This document shows, one piece after another, positions 24,468 through 33,071 of a stretch of 48,411 nucleotides of DNA. The notes under the pieces were generated by a model. That model was not told the DNA's origin and did no database searches. It saw only the letters and a program-made list of their open reading frames with translations. This DNA is from an uncultured Eubacteriales bacterium. GTDB lineage: Bacteria > Bacillota > Clostridia > Oscillospirales > Acutalibacteraceae. Position 1 is the first letter of the stretch; each line of letters starts with the position of its first letter. Where the stretch lies: positions 1 through 48,411 of the forward strand of contig ONBJ01000018.1 of assembly GCA_900316025.1 (NCBI GenBank). Direction: 5' to 3'. The translations under genes and the position numbers were made by a program.

Positions 24468-27302
24468 ATGGGAGAAAAGAAAATAGTTATAAAAGGAGCA
24501 AAGGAACATAATTTAAAAAACGTGGATTTGGAAATTCCGAGAGATAAGCTTGTAGTCATAACAGGACTTTCGGGTTCGGGAAAATCATCGCTGGCGTTCG
24601 ATACAATATACGCTGAGGGACAGAGAAGATATGTGGAGTCCCTGTCATCATATGCAAGAATGTTTCTGGGTCAGATGGAAAAGCCCGATGTAGAGAGCAT
24701 AGAGGGATTATCGCCTGCAATATCAATCGACCAGAAAACAACGTCAAGAAATCCACGTTCCACAGTGGGAACAGTAACCGAAATATACGATTATCTCAGG
24801 CTTTTGTACGCAAGAACAGGAATACCGCACTGTCCGATATGCGGCAGAGAGATAGAGCAGCAGAGCATAGACCAGATTGTGGACAGCGTAATGCAGATTG
24901 AGGAAGGAAGCAGGATACAGATACTTGCCCCGATAGTCAGAGGAAAGAAAGGCGAGCATACAAAGGAGCTTGAAAAGGCAAGTAAAAGCGGATATGTAAG
25001 AGTACGTGCAGACGGAATAATATACGATTTGTCGGAAGAAATAAAGCTTGAAAAAAACAGGAAGCATACCGTTGAGGTGGTTATAGACAGGCTTGTGGTA
25101 TCGGAAAAGATACGTTCAAGACTGGCGGATTCGCTTGAAGCGGCATCTAAGCTTGCGGGCGGACTTGTGATAGTGAGCATAGTCGGGGGAGAGGATATGC
25201 TTTTTTCGCAGAACTATGCCTGTCCCGAACACGGCGTAAGCATAGAGGAGCTATCTCCGAGAATGTTTTCTTTCAACAATCCTATGGGAGCGTGTCCTCA
25301 CTGTACGGGACTTGGAGTGTTTATGAAAATAGACCCCGATTTAATAATACCCGATGACGAAAAAAGCGTGAGGGAAGGCGGAATAAAAGGAAGCGGCTGG
25401 GCTATGGAAGGAAATTCCATTGCAGCTATGTACTTTGAAGCACTGGCGGAGCATTATAAATTCAGTCTTGACGCACCGATCAAGGAACTTCCCGATGAAA
25501 TAAAGGATATACTGCTTTACGGAACAAAGGGAGAAAAAATACTCGTTCAGAGAAAAACGGAATATATGAGCGGTTCATACTATACCGAATTTGAGGGAGT
25601 TATAAACAATCTTGAAAGACGCTTTCAGAATACGCAGAGCAAGTGGATAAAGGAAGAAATACAGAATTATATGAGTGAAGTTCCGTGCAGTCACTGCAAG
25701 GGAAAAAGACTTTCAGACGTAAGTCTTGCGGTTACGGTAGGCGGAATAAACATATCGGATTTATGTGACAAGTCTGTTGTGCAGATAACGGAGTTTCTTT
25801 CTCAGCTTGAACTGAGCGAGCGTGACAGAATGATAGCAGAGCCTGTTCTGAAAGAGATAAACAGCAGGCTGGGATTTCTGGAAAGCGTAGGACTTGACTA
25901 TCTGACACTTTCGAGGTCATCGGGAACGCTCAGCGGAGGAGAAAGTCAGAGAATAAGGCTTGCAACGCAGATAGGCTCATTTCTTATGGGAGTGCTTTAT
26001 ATACTTGACGAACCGAGCATAGGACTTCATCAGCGTGACAACGGAAGGCTGATAGCCACACTGGAAAAGCTCAGGGATTTGGGAAATACCGTAATAGTGG
26101 TAGAGCATGACGAGGAAACAATGAGGGCAGCGGATTATATAGTAGATGTAGGGCCGGGTGCAGGTATACACGGAGGAAATATAGTATGCTGCGGAGATAT
26201 AGACAGTATTATCGGCTGTAAATCCTCAATAACAGGACAGTACCTCAGCGGAGCAAGAAAAATAGAAGTTCCGTCAGAAAGAAGAAAAGGAAACGGCAAA
26301 AAGCTCACTGTAAAGGGTGCAAAACAGAACAATCTGAAAAATATTACGGTAAGCTTTCCTGTAGGAACATTCATATGCGTTACAGGCGTATCGGGTTCGG
26401 GAAAATCTTCTCTTGTAAACGAAATTCTGTATAAATATCTTGCGGCGAAGCTCAACAGGGCGAAATGTCAGGCAGGAAAATTCAGCTCCATAGAGGGAGA
26501 GGAGAATTTCGACAAGGTAATAAATATAGACCAGTCGCCGATAGGAAGAACACCACGTTCAAATCCAGCGACATATACGGGAGTTTTTACGGATATAAGA
26601 GAGCTTTTTGCGTCAACTCAGGACGCAAAAATGAAAGGCTACAGTTCGGGAAGATTTTCGTTCAACGTAAAGGGAGGAAGATGTGAAAGCTGTCAGGGTG
26701 ACGGAATAATAAAGATAGAAATGCACTTTCTGCCTGATATTTATGTACCGTGCGAGGTGTGCAAGGGAAGAAGATACAACAGGGAAACATTACAGGTAAA
26801 ATATAAAGGAAAATCAATATATGATGTTCTGGAAATGACCGTTGACGAGGCAGTGGAATTTTTCTCGAATATGCCCAAAATATACAGAAAGCTGAAAACG
26901 CTTCAAGAGGTCGGACTAGGATATATAAAGCTGGGACAGCCTGCCACAACGCTTTCGGGAGGAGAAGCACAGAGAATAAAGCTTGCAACAGAGCTTTCAA
27001 AGCGTTCAACGGGAAGAACGGTATATTTTCTTGACGAGCCGACAACAGGTCTGCACACAGCCGATGTACACAAGCTTGTACAGGTGCTTCAGAGGCTTGT
27101 CGATGCAGGAAATACCGTGATAGTGATAGAGCATAATCTTGACCTGATAAAGACAGCGGATTATATAATAGATATAGGCCCTGAGGGCGGCGACAGGGGA
27201 GGAAAGGTTACAGCCAAAGGAACTCCCGAACAGATAGCCGAAAATCCCGACAGCTACACGGGAATGTATCTTGCTCCGCTGCTGAGCGAAAACGAAAAGT
27301 AA
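24468..27302 (+). CDS. uvrA: Excinuclease ABC subunit A
   Basis: DNA damage sensor of nucleotide excision repair; a UvrA dimer loads UvrB at lesions. The two ABC ATPase modules show Walker A at GLSGSGKSS and GVSGSGKSS, signature motifs [17 protein letters not shown] and [17 protein letters not shown], and Walker B at [14 protein letters not shown] and [14 protein letters not shown]. Zinc-binding CxxC pairs occur in [33 protein letters not shown] and CEVCKGRR. Family blocks [18 protein letters not shown] and [19 protein letters not shown] are intact. At 944 aa it is full length. The ATG follows AAAAGGAG. The gene is not next to uvrB here. Confidence 0.98.
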   Translation: MGEKKIVIKGAKEHNLKNVDLEIPRDKLVVITGLSGSGKSSLAFDTIYAEGQRRYVESLSSYARMFLGQMEKPDVESIEGLSPAISIDQKTTSRNPRSTVGTVTEIYDYLRLLYARTGIPHCPICGREIEQQSIDQIVDSVMQIEEGSRIQILAPIVRGKKGEHTKELEKASKSGYVRVRADGIIYDLSEEIKLEKNRKHTVEVVIDRLVVSEKIRSRLADSLEAASKLAGGLVIVSIVGGEDMLFSQNYACPEHGVSIEELSPRMFSFNNPMGACPHCTGLGVFMKIDPDLIIPDDEKSVREGGIKGSGWAMEGNSIAAMYFEALAEHYKFSLDAPIKELPDEIKDILLYGTKGEKILVQRKTEYMSGSYYTEFEGVINNLERRFQNTQSKWIKEEIQNYMSEVPCSHCKGKRLSDVSLAVTVGGINISDLCDKSVVQITEFLSQLELSERDRMIAEPVLKEINSRLGFLESVGLDYLTLSRSSGTLSGGESQRIRLATQIGSFLMGVLYILDEPSIGLHQRDNGRLIATLEKLRDLGNTVIVVEHDEETMRAADYIVDVGPGAGIHGGNIVCCGDIDSIIGCKSSITGQYLSGARKIEVPSERRKGNGKKLTVKGAKQNNLKNITVSFPVGTFICVTGVSGSGKSSLVNEILYKYLAAKLNRAKCQAGKFSSIEGEENFDKVINIDQSPIGRTPRSNPATYTGVFTDIRELFASTQDAKMKGYSSGRFSFNVKGGRCESCQGDGIIKIEMHFLPDIYVPCEVCKGRRYNRETLQVKYKGKSIYDVLEMTVDEAVEFFSNMPKIYRKLKTLQEVGLGYIKLGQPATTLSGGEAQRIKLATELSKRSTGRTVYFLDEPTTGLHTADVHKLVQVLQRLVDAGNTVIVIEHNLDLIKTADYIIDIGPEGGDRGGKVTAKGTPEQIAENPDSYTGMYLAPLLSENEK

Positions 27303-27315
27303 AAAAATAAGTACT

Positions 27316-27344
27316 TGAATAAAATAAAAGTTTATAGTATAATG
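27316..27344 (+). promoter_or_regulatory. Promoter of rnpB
   Basis: TTGAAT (27316-27321) and TATAAT (27339-27344) are separated by 17 nt. Transcription would begin about 7 nt later, matching the 5' end of the RNA. Confidence 0.8.
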
Positions 27345-27351
27345 TATGAGA

Positions 27352-27704
27352 TGACTAAGCCGAACGACTGCGGAAAACAGGGTCGAAAGACAGTTTTCTG
27401 AGGAAAGTCCGGGCTCCGCAGGGCAAGAATAACGGCTAACGGCCGTCGGGGGCGACCCTAGGGAAAGTGCAACAGAGATATACCGCCGACAAAAGTCGGT
27501 AAGGGTGGAAAGGCGAGGTAAGAGCTCACCGTCGGCTTTGGGAACTCAGCCGACCTGTAAACCCTATTCGGAGCAACACCGTGGTACAAGACATTGAAGT
27601 ATCTGCCCGATACGTCTTAGGAGGTGGCACTCGAGCAGCTTCGGTAACGAACTGCCAAGATAGATAGTCGTTCAAGACAGAACGCGGCTTACAGGCTTAG
27701 TCAT
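27352..27704 (+). ncRNA. rnpB: RNase P RNA (class A)
   Basis: Catalytic RNA of RNase P, which matures tRNA 5' ends. The 5' ATGACTAAGCC pairs with the 3' GGCTTAGTCAT to close helix P1. The universal blocks GAGGAAAGTCCGGGCTCC, AGGGTGGAAAGGCGAGGTA, AAGAGCTCACC and the 3' AGATAGATAGTCGTTC with ACAGAACGCGGCTTACAG are present. Length of about 353 nt and the P-loops fit bacterial class A. It has its own promoter and follows uvrA. Confidence 0.97.
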
Positions 27705-27751
27705 TTTATTACGAAGTCTTTTTCATAACATTTGTCATAAATACAATCCTC

Positions 27752-27795
27752 AGGCGGCAGTAAGGTATCAGGTGTCAGATACCTTACTGCCGCCT
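27752..27795. terminator. Long perfect hairpin downstream of rnpB
   Basis: An 18-bp perfect stem runs from 27752-27769 to 27778-27795 (core GGCAGTAAGGTATC) with an 8-nt loop. It lacks a T-run (TTGTGTG follows), so it may stop transcription weakly or protect a 3' end. The rest of 27705-27882 shows no gene. Confidence 0.5.
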
Positions 27796-27882
27796 TGTGT
27801 GTGCCGATATGTGAGATAATGCTGAATTTAAAAGACAAACAGGATAATAATTGGTACAGTCTTTTAAAGAGTTCATATCACC

Positions 27883-27911
27883 TTGACAAAGGAAAAAAGT
27901 AATATTATAAT
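27883..27911 (+). promoter_or_regulatory. Consensus promoter of the zinc-ribbon gene
   Basis: TTGACA (27883-27888) and TATAAT (27906-27911) with a 17-nt spacer are perfect consensus. The leader of about 125 nt includes a tandem AAGGAATTTA direct repeat (27960-27981). Confidence 0.8.
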
Positions 27912-28042
27912 ACTAACAGGGTATAATTATAGGGTATTTGTCAGTATATTTTTCATCGTAAGGAATTTACTAAGGAATTTATATTGCAGGAATATCAGAT
28001 AGCTTGACCTTAGACTTTTTAGAACAGGGAAGTGGTTGAACA

Positions 28043-30331
28043 ATGTTTTGCGAAAGATGCGGAAACAATATAAACCCGGGCGAAAAATTCTGCCCGAGAT
28101 GCGGTGCACCTCAGAATGTACAGGGCGGAAATATTCCTGCAGATCAGCAGCAGATGCCCGATATGGGAAACACGTTTGCCGAAAACGATGCAACAGTTCT
28201 GCTTACGGAAAATCAGCCGATGAACGGCGGATTTGCAGACAACGGAGCAGCTCAGCCGATGCAGCAGGGTTTCGGCGGTGCTAACGGTTTTGAGAATTAT
28301 GCTCCTGTGCAGAATAATATGCAGAATAATATGCAGAATAATATGCCGAACGGTTATCCTATGGCAAACGGTGCGAATGTTCCGCCTGTTGTCGTAAAGA
28401 AAAGCGGCTCAAAGAAAATTTTCGTTATAGTCGGAATAGCAGCAGCGGCAGTGGCACTGACAGTTGCGGGAATTATATTTATTCCTCAGATTTTTGACGG
28501 CGGTTCTGACAAATACAACGGAGCTTTCTATATAGCAGACGGAAAGCTTAACGTAGCATATAAAGGAAAGAAAACAAATAAGGTAAGCGGCCCTTATGTA
28601 AGTTCCTATTCCTACTACAATTCAAAAATGAGTGCGGATTCAAAGTATCTGTTCTATTATGACAGTATGCTGGGAAATTTCTGCCGTACAGATGTAAAGA
28701 ACGGAAACTTCAAAGATGCAGTAGAAATCGATTCAGGAATCAGTACCTATTCGATAAATCCCGAAGGTACAAAGATTATGTATATTGCGGACGGTTCAAA
28801 GCTGTATACATTTGATATGAAGGAAAAGAAAAAGATAGATTCCGATGTAAAGGGTTTCTGTACAAATTCCGACCTCAGTGCGGTTGTATATCAGACCTCA
28901 AGCGATAATAAGCTGTATTTCAAGGATAAGGACAAAGAGCCTGAAAAGATAGCAAATGATGCTAAGCTTGTTTTCTGCAGTGAGGATTTGTCTGTAATAT
29001 ACTATAAGAAGGATAATGACCTCTATGTAAAGAAAACAGGTGCAGAGCCTAAGAAAATAATAAGCGATACCAAATTCAAGTCATATTACGATGAGTATTC
29101 AGGTACAAATTCATCTTTAAGCTCAATCAGTCCTGCACAGGGAATGGTTTCTTCGTTATCAGTTTCGGGAAGCTCGATATATTCGGTTACAAAGGACGGC
29201 AAATTCTTCTATACGGCAAAGTCTGAGAAAAGTCTGCCTGCAACCGATTTCTTTGAGGACGATATGGCAGAATCCGACAAGAACATAAAAGAGCCTGACC
29301 CCAATGACAGCAAATATAAAAAGAAGTCATCTTCATTTTTCTCAAGCTATACGGACGAGTACTACGAGCTGCGTGACAAGTACAGGGAAAAGGAAAGAAG
29401 GGACAGCTTCAGAGAAAGACTTAAAGATGAAAATGTTTCGCTTGACGTATATCAGCTTTATTTCTATGACGGACAGAAATCAACGCTTGTAAGCGATATG
29501 GTAAACTATGTAAGCTATACTCCCGAGCAGACATTCAATACTCAGGGAACGGTAAAATATGCAGAAAACTGTGTTCTTGCATATTCCGCATACAATAAGA
29601 ACAGCGTTGAAAAGGTAAAGATGTCCAAGCTTTCCGAGGAAGGCAATCTGTATACATATTATGTTACTTCCGAGGCAAAATCAAAGCTTCTCGAAAGCAA
29701 TCTGTTCTACACTCAGAACGGAAAAACATCTGTTGAAATATCAGGAGTTTCAAAGATGACGGGCAGTGTGGCAACATCGGATTTGAAGAGCCTGTATTTT
29801 ATACAGCCTGATGTAAAAGATGATTCCAATACGAGCTATTATTCTGCAAGCTCATATGACTACAAGGGAAGTCTTTACAAGGTAGAATTTGCAGACACAA
29901 AGGCACGCAAGCCCAAAAAGGTTGCAGATGATGTAAACTCTGTTCTGATGAACAAAAACGAGCCTGTTACGCTGAGAAACTATTCGTCCTCAAGCTATTC
30001 CGGAGAACTTTATATAAATGATAAAAAGATAGCAGAAGATGTAACAAACTACTGTCTGAGGTTCTTTGATGACGGTTCTGTTGTTTACTATACAGACTTC
30101 AGAAGCTCAAACAGCAGCGGAACGCTCAATCTCTATGACGGAAGCAGTTCAAAGAAGATTGCAGATGATGTAAAAGATTTTCAGTATATTGATTCCAAAA
30201 ATATCTATGCAATATATGACTATTCGGGAAGCAAGGGCGACCTGATTTTCTATAACGGAAACAAGACCGAAAAGCTTGACGAAGATGTTTCGTATTTCTG
30301 GAGCTACTACCAGATGAAGAAGGCAGATTAA
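28043..30331 (+). CDS. Zinc-ribbon membrane protein with large extracellular propeller-like region
   Basis: Protein of 762 aa with no assigned function. Residues 1-22 are a zinc ribbon, MFCERCGNNINPGEKFCPRCG, facing the cytosol. A Gln/Asn/Met-rich linker (residues 40-110, with tandem QNNM units) leads to one membrane segment, KKIFVIVGIAAAAVALTVAGIIFIP (about 130-150). The outer region, about 600 residues, repeats blades such as YYNSKMSADSKYLFYYDS, YYKKDNDLYVKK and GTLNLYDGSSSKKIADDV, similar to the beta-propeller DUF5050/WD40-like surface proteins of Clostridia. A charged insert lies near 415-455. Its strong, perfect-consensus promoter suggests good expression. A sensor or surface-binding role is conceivable but unproven. 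Confidence 0.85.
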   Translation: MFCERCGNNINPGEKFCPRCGAPQNVQGGNIPADQQQMPDMGNTFAENDATVLLTENQPMNGGFADNGAAQPMQQGFGGANGFENYAPVQNNMQNNMQNNMPNGYPMANGANVPPVVVKKSGSKKIFVIVGIAAAAVALTVAGIIFIPQIFDGGSDKYNGAFYIADGKLNVAYKGKKTNKVSGPYVSSYSYYNSKMSADSKYLFYYDSMLGNFCRTDVKNGNFKDAVEIDSGISTYSINPEGTKIMYIADGSKLYTFDMKEKKKIDSDVKGFCTNSDLSAVVYQTSSDNKLYFKDKDKEPEKIANDAKLVFCSEDLSVIYYKKDNDLYVKKTGAEPKKIISDTKFKSYYDEYSGTNSSLSSISPAQGMVSSLSVSGSSIYSVTKDGKFFYTAKSEKSLPATDFFEDDMAESDKNIKEPDPNDSKYKKKSSSFFSSYTDEYYELRDKYREKERRDSFRERLKDENVSLDVYQLYFYDGQKSTLVSDMVNYVSYTPEQTFNTQGTVKYAENCVLAYSAYNKNSVEKVKMSKLSEEGNLYTYYVTSEAKSKLLESNLFYTQNGKTSVEISGVSKMTGSVATSDLKSLYFIQPDVKDDSNTSYYSASSYDYKGSLYKVEFADTKARKPKKVADDVNSVLMNKNEPVTLRNYSSSSYSGELYINDKKIAEDVTNYCLRFFDDGSVVYYTDFRSSNSSGTLNLYDGSSSKKIADDVKDFQYIDSKNIYAIYDYSGSKGDLIFYNGNKTEKLDEDVSYFWSYYQMKKAD

Positions 30332-30363
30332 TCAGGCAGAAAAATCATAATATATGACAGAAT

Positions 30364-30408
30364 GAAGTCCCCGAAACTGATGGCTGTGCCGTCAGTTTCG
30401 GGGACTTC
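30364..30408 (+). terminator. Strong hairpin after the zinc-ribbon gene
   Basis: GAAGTCCCCGAAACTGA pairs perfectly (17 bp) with TCAGTTTCGGGGACTTC around an 11-nt loop. There is no T-run after it, so termination strength is uncertain. Confidence 0.6.
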
Positions 30409-30449
30409 CTGTACGGTCGCCGAGAAAAAATTGATACCTGAGCGGTTGG

Positions 30450-30530
30450 AATGATTTTCTCATTGTATAGCTGTGACAATTAAAAGTTTTGTCCACTTTT
30501 TCAAAAGTGGTGGGGTCAAGGGGCAAAGCC
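30450..30530 (+). repeat. Left arm of the inverted repeat bracketing luxS (contains family A copy 5)
   Basis: Bases 30450-30530 match the reverse complement of 31256-31336 with about four differences in 81. The inner part, from TTAAAAGTTTTGTCC (30480) onward, is a diverged family A element: ACTTTTTCAAAAGT hairpin, then GTCAAGGGGCAAAGCC. TACCTGAGCGGTTG stands just outside the arm at 30436-30449 and recurs at 31152-31165 in the same direction. Confidence 0.88.
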
Positions 30531-30546
30531 CATTGGAGAAATGTAT

Positions 30547-31071
30547 ATGGAGCTGATACAAAGCTTTTCGGTAGACCATACACTGATAGTTCCGGGAATT
30601 TTTATAAGCCGAGAGGATAAAGTCGGGGAAGATACTGTAACAACATACGACATAAGGCTGAAAAGACCGAACAGAGAGCCTGTAATTGATGTTGCGGCTA
30701 TGCACTCGCTTGAACATATAATAGCGACTTTTCTCAGAAATGAGCCAGACTGGAAGGACGAAGTTATATACTGGGGGCCTATGGGGTGTCTTACAGGATT
30801 TTATCTTATTCTTAAAGGAAAGCGTTCTCCGCAGGAAATTTATGAGCTGATAATGAGAGCTTTCAAATCTGTAAAAAAAGCCGAAGCTGTTCCGGGAGCT
30901 GCTCCCGTGAACTGCGGACATTATCTTATGCACAATCTCGGAATGGCAAAATGGTATGCGGCAGAATTTGCAGAATATCTTGAAGATAATGCAGGAAATC
31001 CTGAAATTTTTGAATATCCTGAAACAGAACGTCTTGTAACTGATTCAGGGCAGAGTTTTTATGATTCCTGA
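30547..31071 (+). CDS. luxS: S-ribosylhomocysteine lyase
   Basis: Cleaves S-ribosylhomocysteine to homocysteine and the autoinducer-2 precursor DPD in the activated methyl cycle. The metal site HSLEH (His53, Glu56, His57) and VNCGHY (Cys123) is intact, as is the catalytic Cys81 in WGPMGCLTGFYLI. Full length at 174 aa. I prefer ATG 30547 (MELIQSF) with GGAG at 30535-30538; ATG 30541 is too close. No pfs or other methyl-cycle gene is adjacent. The coding region is bracketed by 81-bp inverted repeats, with the left arm ending only 17 nt before the start. A good terminator follows at 31096-31125. Confidence 0.96.
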   Translation: MELIQSFSVDHTLIVPGIFISREDKVGEDTVTTYDIRLKRPNREPVIDVAAMHSLEHIIATFLRNEPDWKDEVIYWGPMGCLTGFYLILKGKRSPQEIYELIMRAFKSVKKAEAVPGAAPVNCGHYLMHNLGMAKWYAAEFAEYLEDNAGNPEIFEYPETERLVTDSGQSFYDS

Positions 31072-31095
31072 AAAATATATTACAGACCTACACAA

Positions 31096-31125
31096 AAAAG
31101 CTCCCGTTTTTTATCGGGAGCTTTT
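31096..31125 (+). terminator. Terminator of luxS
   Basis: AAAAGCTCCCG pairs with CGGGAGCTTTT around an 8-nt T-rich loop; A- and T-runs on both sides allow action in both directions. Confidence 0.85.
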
Positions 31126-31209
31126 CGTTTACTGTTTCTGAAATATTTTCTACCTGAGCGGTTGAAAATCAAATAGTTACTGTCAAAATTTGATTTGCAA
31201 ATTTTGTTT

Positions 31210-31336
31210 GGATTTTGGTGAGTTTAAGGGCTTTGCCCTTAAAAATCCCACAAGTGGCTTTGCCCCTTGACCCCACCACTTTTGAAAAAGCGGACAAAAC
31301 TTTTAATTGTCATAGCCATACGATGAGAAAATCATT
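31210..31336 (-). repeat. Right arm of the luxS-bracketing inverted repeat (contains family A copy 6)
   Basis: On the minus strand, bases 31336-31256 repeat the left arm, then the element continues with a further hairpin, TTTAAGGGC-AAA-GCCCTTAAA (about 31212-31234), that the left copy lacks. The outer end of the arm (31335-31336) forms part of the stop codon of the convergent HipA-like gene. Confidence 0.87.
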
Positions 31337-32465
31337 ATTCGAGCAGCAGCTTTACTCTGTCGTTTATTTGCTTTTCTATAAGGTGAAGTCGTTTTTCGGG
31401 CAGATTATATCTTGAATGCTTTTTAAATCTGAAATCCAGAAGACCACGCAGCTTATCCCTGTGTTCTTTGGTCAGTACTGCTTTTGCTTCTTTGATAAAA
31501 TCATCGTAAACGCAGGGCAGTAACGTATCGGCGTACTTTTTAAAATGCTCATAGCTGTCCGTATCATCTCTTGCGGCAAAATTAAAAAGCGAATTACCGT
31601 GGTCGAATAACGGTGCGGGAGCGGCAATTCTGTTGGTTTTATTATCAACTAGAAAGCCGAAATTACCGAAATGTCTGTCTGTATTGCAAATCAGTGCATC
31701 AAGAACAATCATATCGTCAAGTGCATTTACATATTCCGCACCGAGCTTTTTATAATACTCTCTTACTGCCTCCATTCCGCCGTTTCTGACAATTCTGCCG
31801 ACAGGAATAAAAGAATACTCTTTACTTGTGAAAAGTTCACAATACGAGCATAATTCACCCTTCCATTTAGAGAGGTTGTAATATATTGCGTTAATACCCG
31901 TTTTTTCTGCAATCTGAGCTGCATAGAACTCGGAATAAGGCTCCATACCTGTATTTGAAGCTCCTGAAGTGCCGCCCTTGAACAAATAGACAGTTCCGCT
32001 GATACGCCGCCAGCATTTCGGAAGCATTCCGTTTGTAGTAAATTCAGGGCTGGAAGCAAGAGAAGAACGGACACTGCTCCCGTAACCCGTAAAAGCAATT
32101 CTTGCGAGAATCCTGCTCAGGTGATTATCGTACAAATTATATTCATCAAACGTGCCGTCAAAGCCTTCCTCAACAATCCAGTAACAGTCGTTAAGTGACA
32201 AGCCCTTTGAAACTTTGATTATGTTCATAGGACGGTTAAGGCTTAATCCGCATCTGCTCAGAAAATTCCTGACATAAGCTCTGTTGGAAGGAACAGTTCT
32301 GTGTTTAAGCCACCTGTAAACGCCTTCGTTTGTAAAATCCATATCCAGAGGAAGCAGAGTTTTATTATCATCTATCCATATAATTTTCACATCAGGATTA
32401 TTGCTGTCGTCAACAGCGGAAAACTTCAGAACCGTTTTGTCAAAATGTTTAAGTTGGTAAATCAT
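31335..32465 (-). CDS. HipA-like Ser/Thr kinase domain protein (no HipB partner)
   Basis: Protein of 376 aa with a HipA-type kinase fold. LFKGGTSGASNTGMEPYSEFYAAQIAEKTG (near residues 165-195) resembles the ATP-binding Lys and the following helix with its Glu. IVLDALICNTDRHFGNFGFLVDN (near 265) is the catalytic loop DRHxxN, and PAPLFDHGNSLF is the metal-binding DxG-like site. The N-terminal 140 residues (WLKHRTVPSNRAYVRNFL) differ from classical HipA. There is no HipB-like HTH gene next to it. The start ATG follows GGAAGGAGAG. Its stop lies on the edge of the luxS inverted repeat. It could be a toxin, a regulatory kinase or a phage-defence factor; none is shown. Confidence 0.78.
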   Translation of the reverse strand: MIYQLKHFDKTVLKFSAVDDSNNPDVKIIWIDDNKTLLPLDMDFTNEGVYRWLKHRTVPSNRAYVRNFLSRCGLSLNRPMNIIKVSKGLSLNDCYWIVEEGFDGTFDEYNLYDNHLSRILARIAFTGYGSSVRSSLASSPEFTTNGMLPKCWRRISGTVYLFKGGTSGASNTGMEPYSEFYAAQIAEKTGINAIYYNLSKWKGELCSYCELFTSKEYSFIPVGRIVRNGGMEAVREYYKKLGAEYVNALDDMIVLDALICNTDRHFGNFGFLVDNKTNRIAAPAPLFDHGNSLFNFAARDDTDSYEHFKKYADTLLPCVYDDFIKEAKAVLTKEHRDKLRGLLDFRFKKHSRYNLPEKRLHLIEKQINDRVKLLLE

Positions 32466-32561
32466 AATAATCTCTCCTTCCTGCTGATATAATTCAAGTT
32501 AAAGATATTTTTCGCCGACCACATCAGACTTATACTCTCGTATTTATTGAATAAATACAGA

Positions 32562-32599
32562 AGCGAAAATCCCGACACAAAAGTGTCAGGATTTTCGCT
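32562..32599 (-). terminator. Hairpin downstream of the tRNA-Ser pair
   Basis: On the minus strand GCGAAAATCCTGACAC pairs with GTGTCGGGATTTTCGC (one mismatched-type pair) just after the tRNA-Ser(CGA) 3' end, followed by a moderately T-rich stretch. Confidence 0.6.
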
Positions 32600-32600
32600 T

Positions 32601-32692
32601 TGGCGGAGATGGAGAGATTTGAACTCTCGCGTCGGAGTTACCGACCTACTGGTGTTCGAAGCCAGACCCTTCAGCCACTTGGGTACATCTCC
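32601..32692 (-). tRNA. tRNA-Ser (anticodon CGA), CCA encoded
   Basis: Minus-strand class II tRNA with acceptor GGAGATG/CATCTCC, the Ser-type D-arm TACCCAAGTGGCTGAAGGG, anticodon loop TTCGAAC (CGA), long variable arm and encoded CCA. The last anticodon-stem pair is C-A. Confidence 0.9.
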
Positions 32693-32727
32693 ATATTTAT
32701 GGTTTTCAGATTTTCACCGAAAAAAAT

Positions 32728-32820
32728 TGGCGGAGAGACGGGGATTCGAACCCCGGAAGCGGTTATTACCGCTTACATGATTTCCAATCATGCTCCTTCG
32801 GCCATCTCGGACATCTCTCC
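32728..32820 (-). tRNA. tRNA-Ser (anticodon GGA), CCA encoded
   Basis: Minus-strand class II tRNA: acceptor GGAGAGA/TCTCTCC, anticodon stem CATGA/TCATG with loop TTGGAAA (GGA), variable arm AGCGGTAATAACCGCT, T-arm GGGGTTCGAATCCCC and encoded CCA. It is transcribed with the CGA isoacceptor 35 nt downstream. Confidence 0.95.
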
Positions 32821-32834
32821 AAACAACGTCAGTT

Positions 32835-32863
32835 ATTTTACCATACTTTTTAATTCAAGTCAA
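32835..32863 (-). promoter_or_regulatory. Promoter of the tRNA-Ser pair
   Basis: On the minus strand TTGACT (32858-32863) and TAAAAT (32835-32840) are separated by 17 nt; the -10 box is extended by TATGG. Confidence 0.7.
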
Positions 32864-32949
32864 TCTTTTTTCAAATTTTATTGATTTTTTTAATAAGCAC
32901 TGTTTATATGACGGTTCAGAAACAAAAATAATAAAAGCTTTATAATCTG

Positions 32950-32978
32950 TTGAAACAAAATATAGAGTATGTTAAAAT
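32950..32978 (+). promoter_or_regulatory. Promoter of the esterase gene
   Basis: TTGAAA (32950-32955) and TAAAAT (32973-32978) with a 17-nt spacer. Thirteen of the 17 spacer bases are the same as in the promoter at 34395-34423. Confidence 0.65.
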
Positions 32979-33008
32979 GAGATAGGATTGAATTACGTGG
33001 GAGGTGAT

Positions 33009-33071
33009 ATGTTTTTCGCAGGACAGCGTAAAAGTAACATACAGAAAAAAGAAAGGGAAAAAAACAGTTGA
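33009..33071 (+). CDS. Possible 20-residue leader peptide coupled to the esterase
   Basis: ATG 33009 follows the very strong ribosome site GGGAGGTGAT and opens a 20-codon frame rich in Lys, Glu and Arg (MFFAGQRKSN...KEREKNS). Its TGA stop overlaps the esterase's TTG start as TTGA. The esterase has only a weak AAAGGGAAA site of its own, so ribosomes ending the leader could re-start on the TTG. No known family. Too short for homology to help. Confidence 0.45.
   Translation: MFFAGQRKSNIQKKEREKNS

Noticed and set aside
27752-27795. The 18-bp hairpin after rnpB as a family A or B member
   Set aside because: It is a single hairpin with none of the family sequences or module order.
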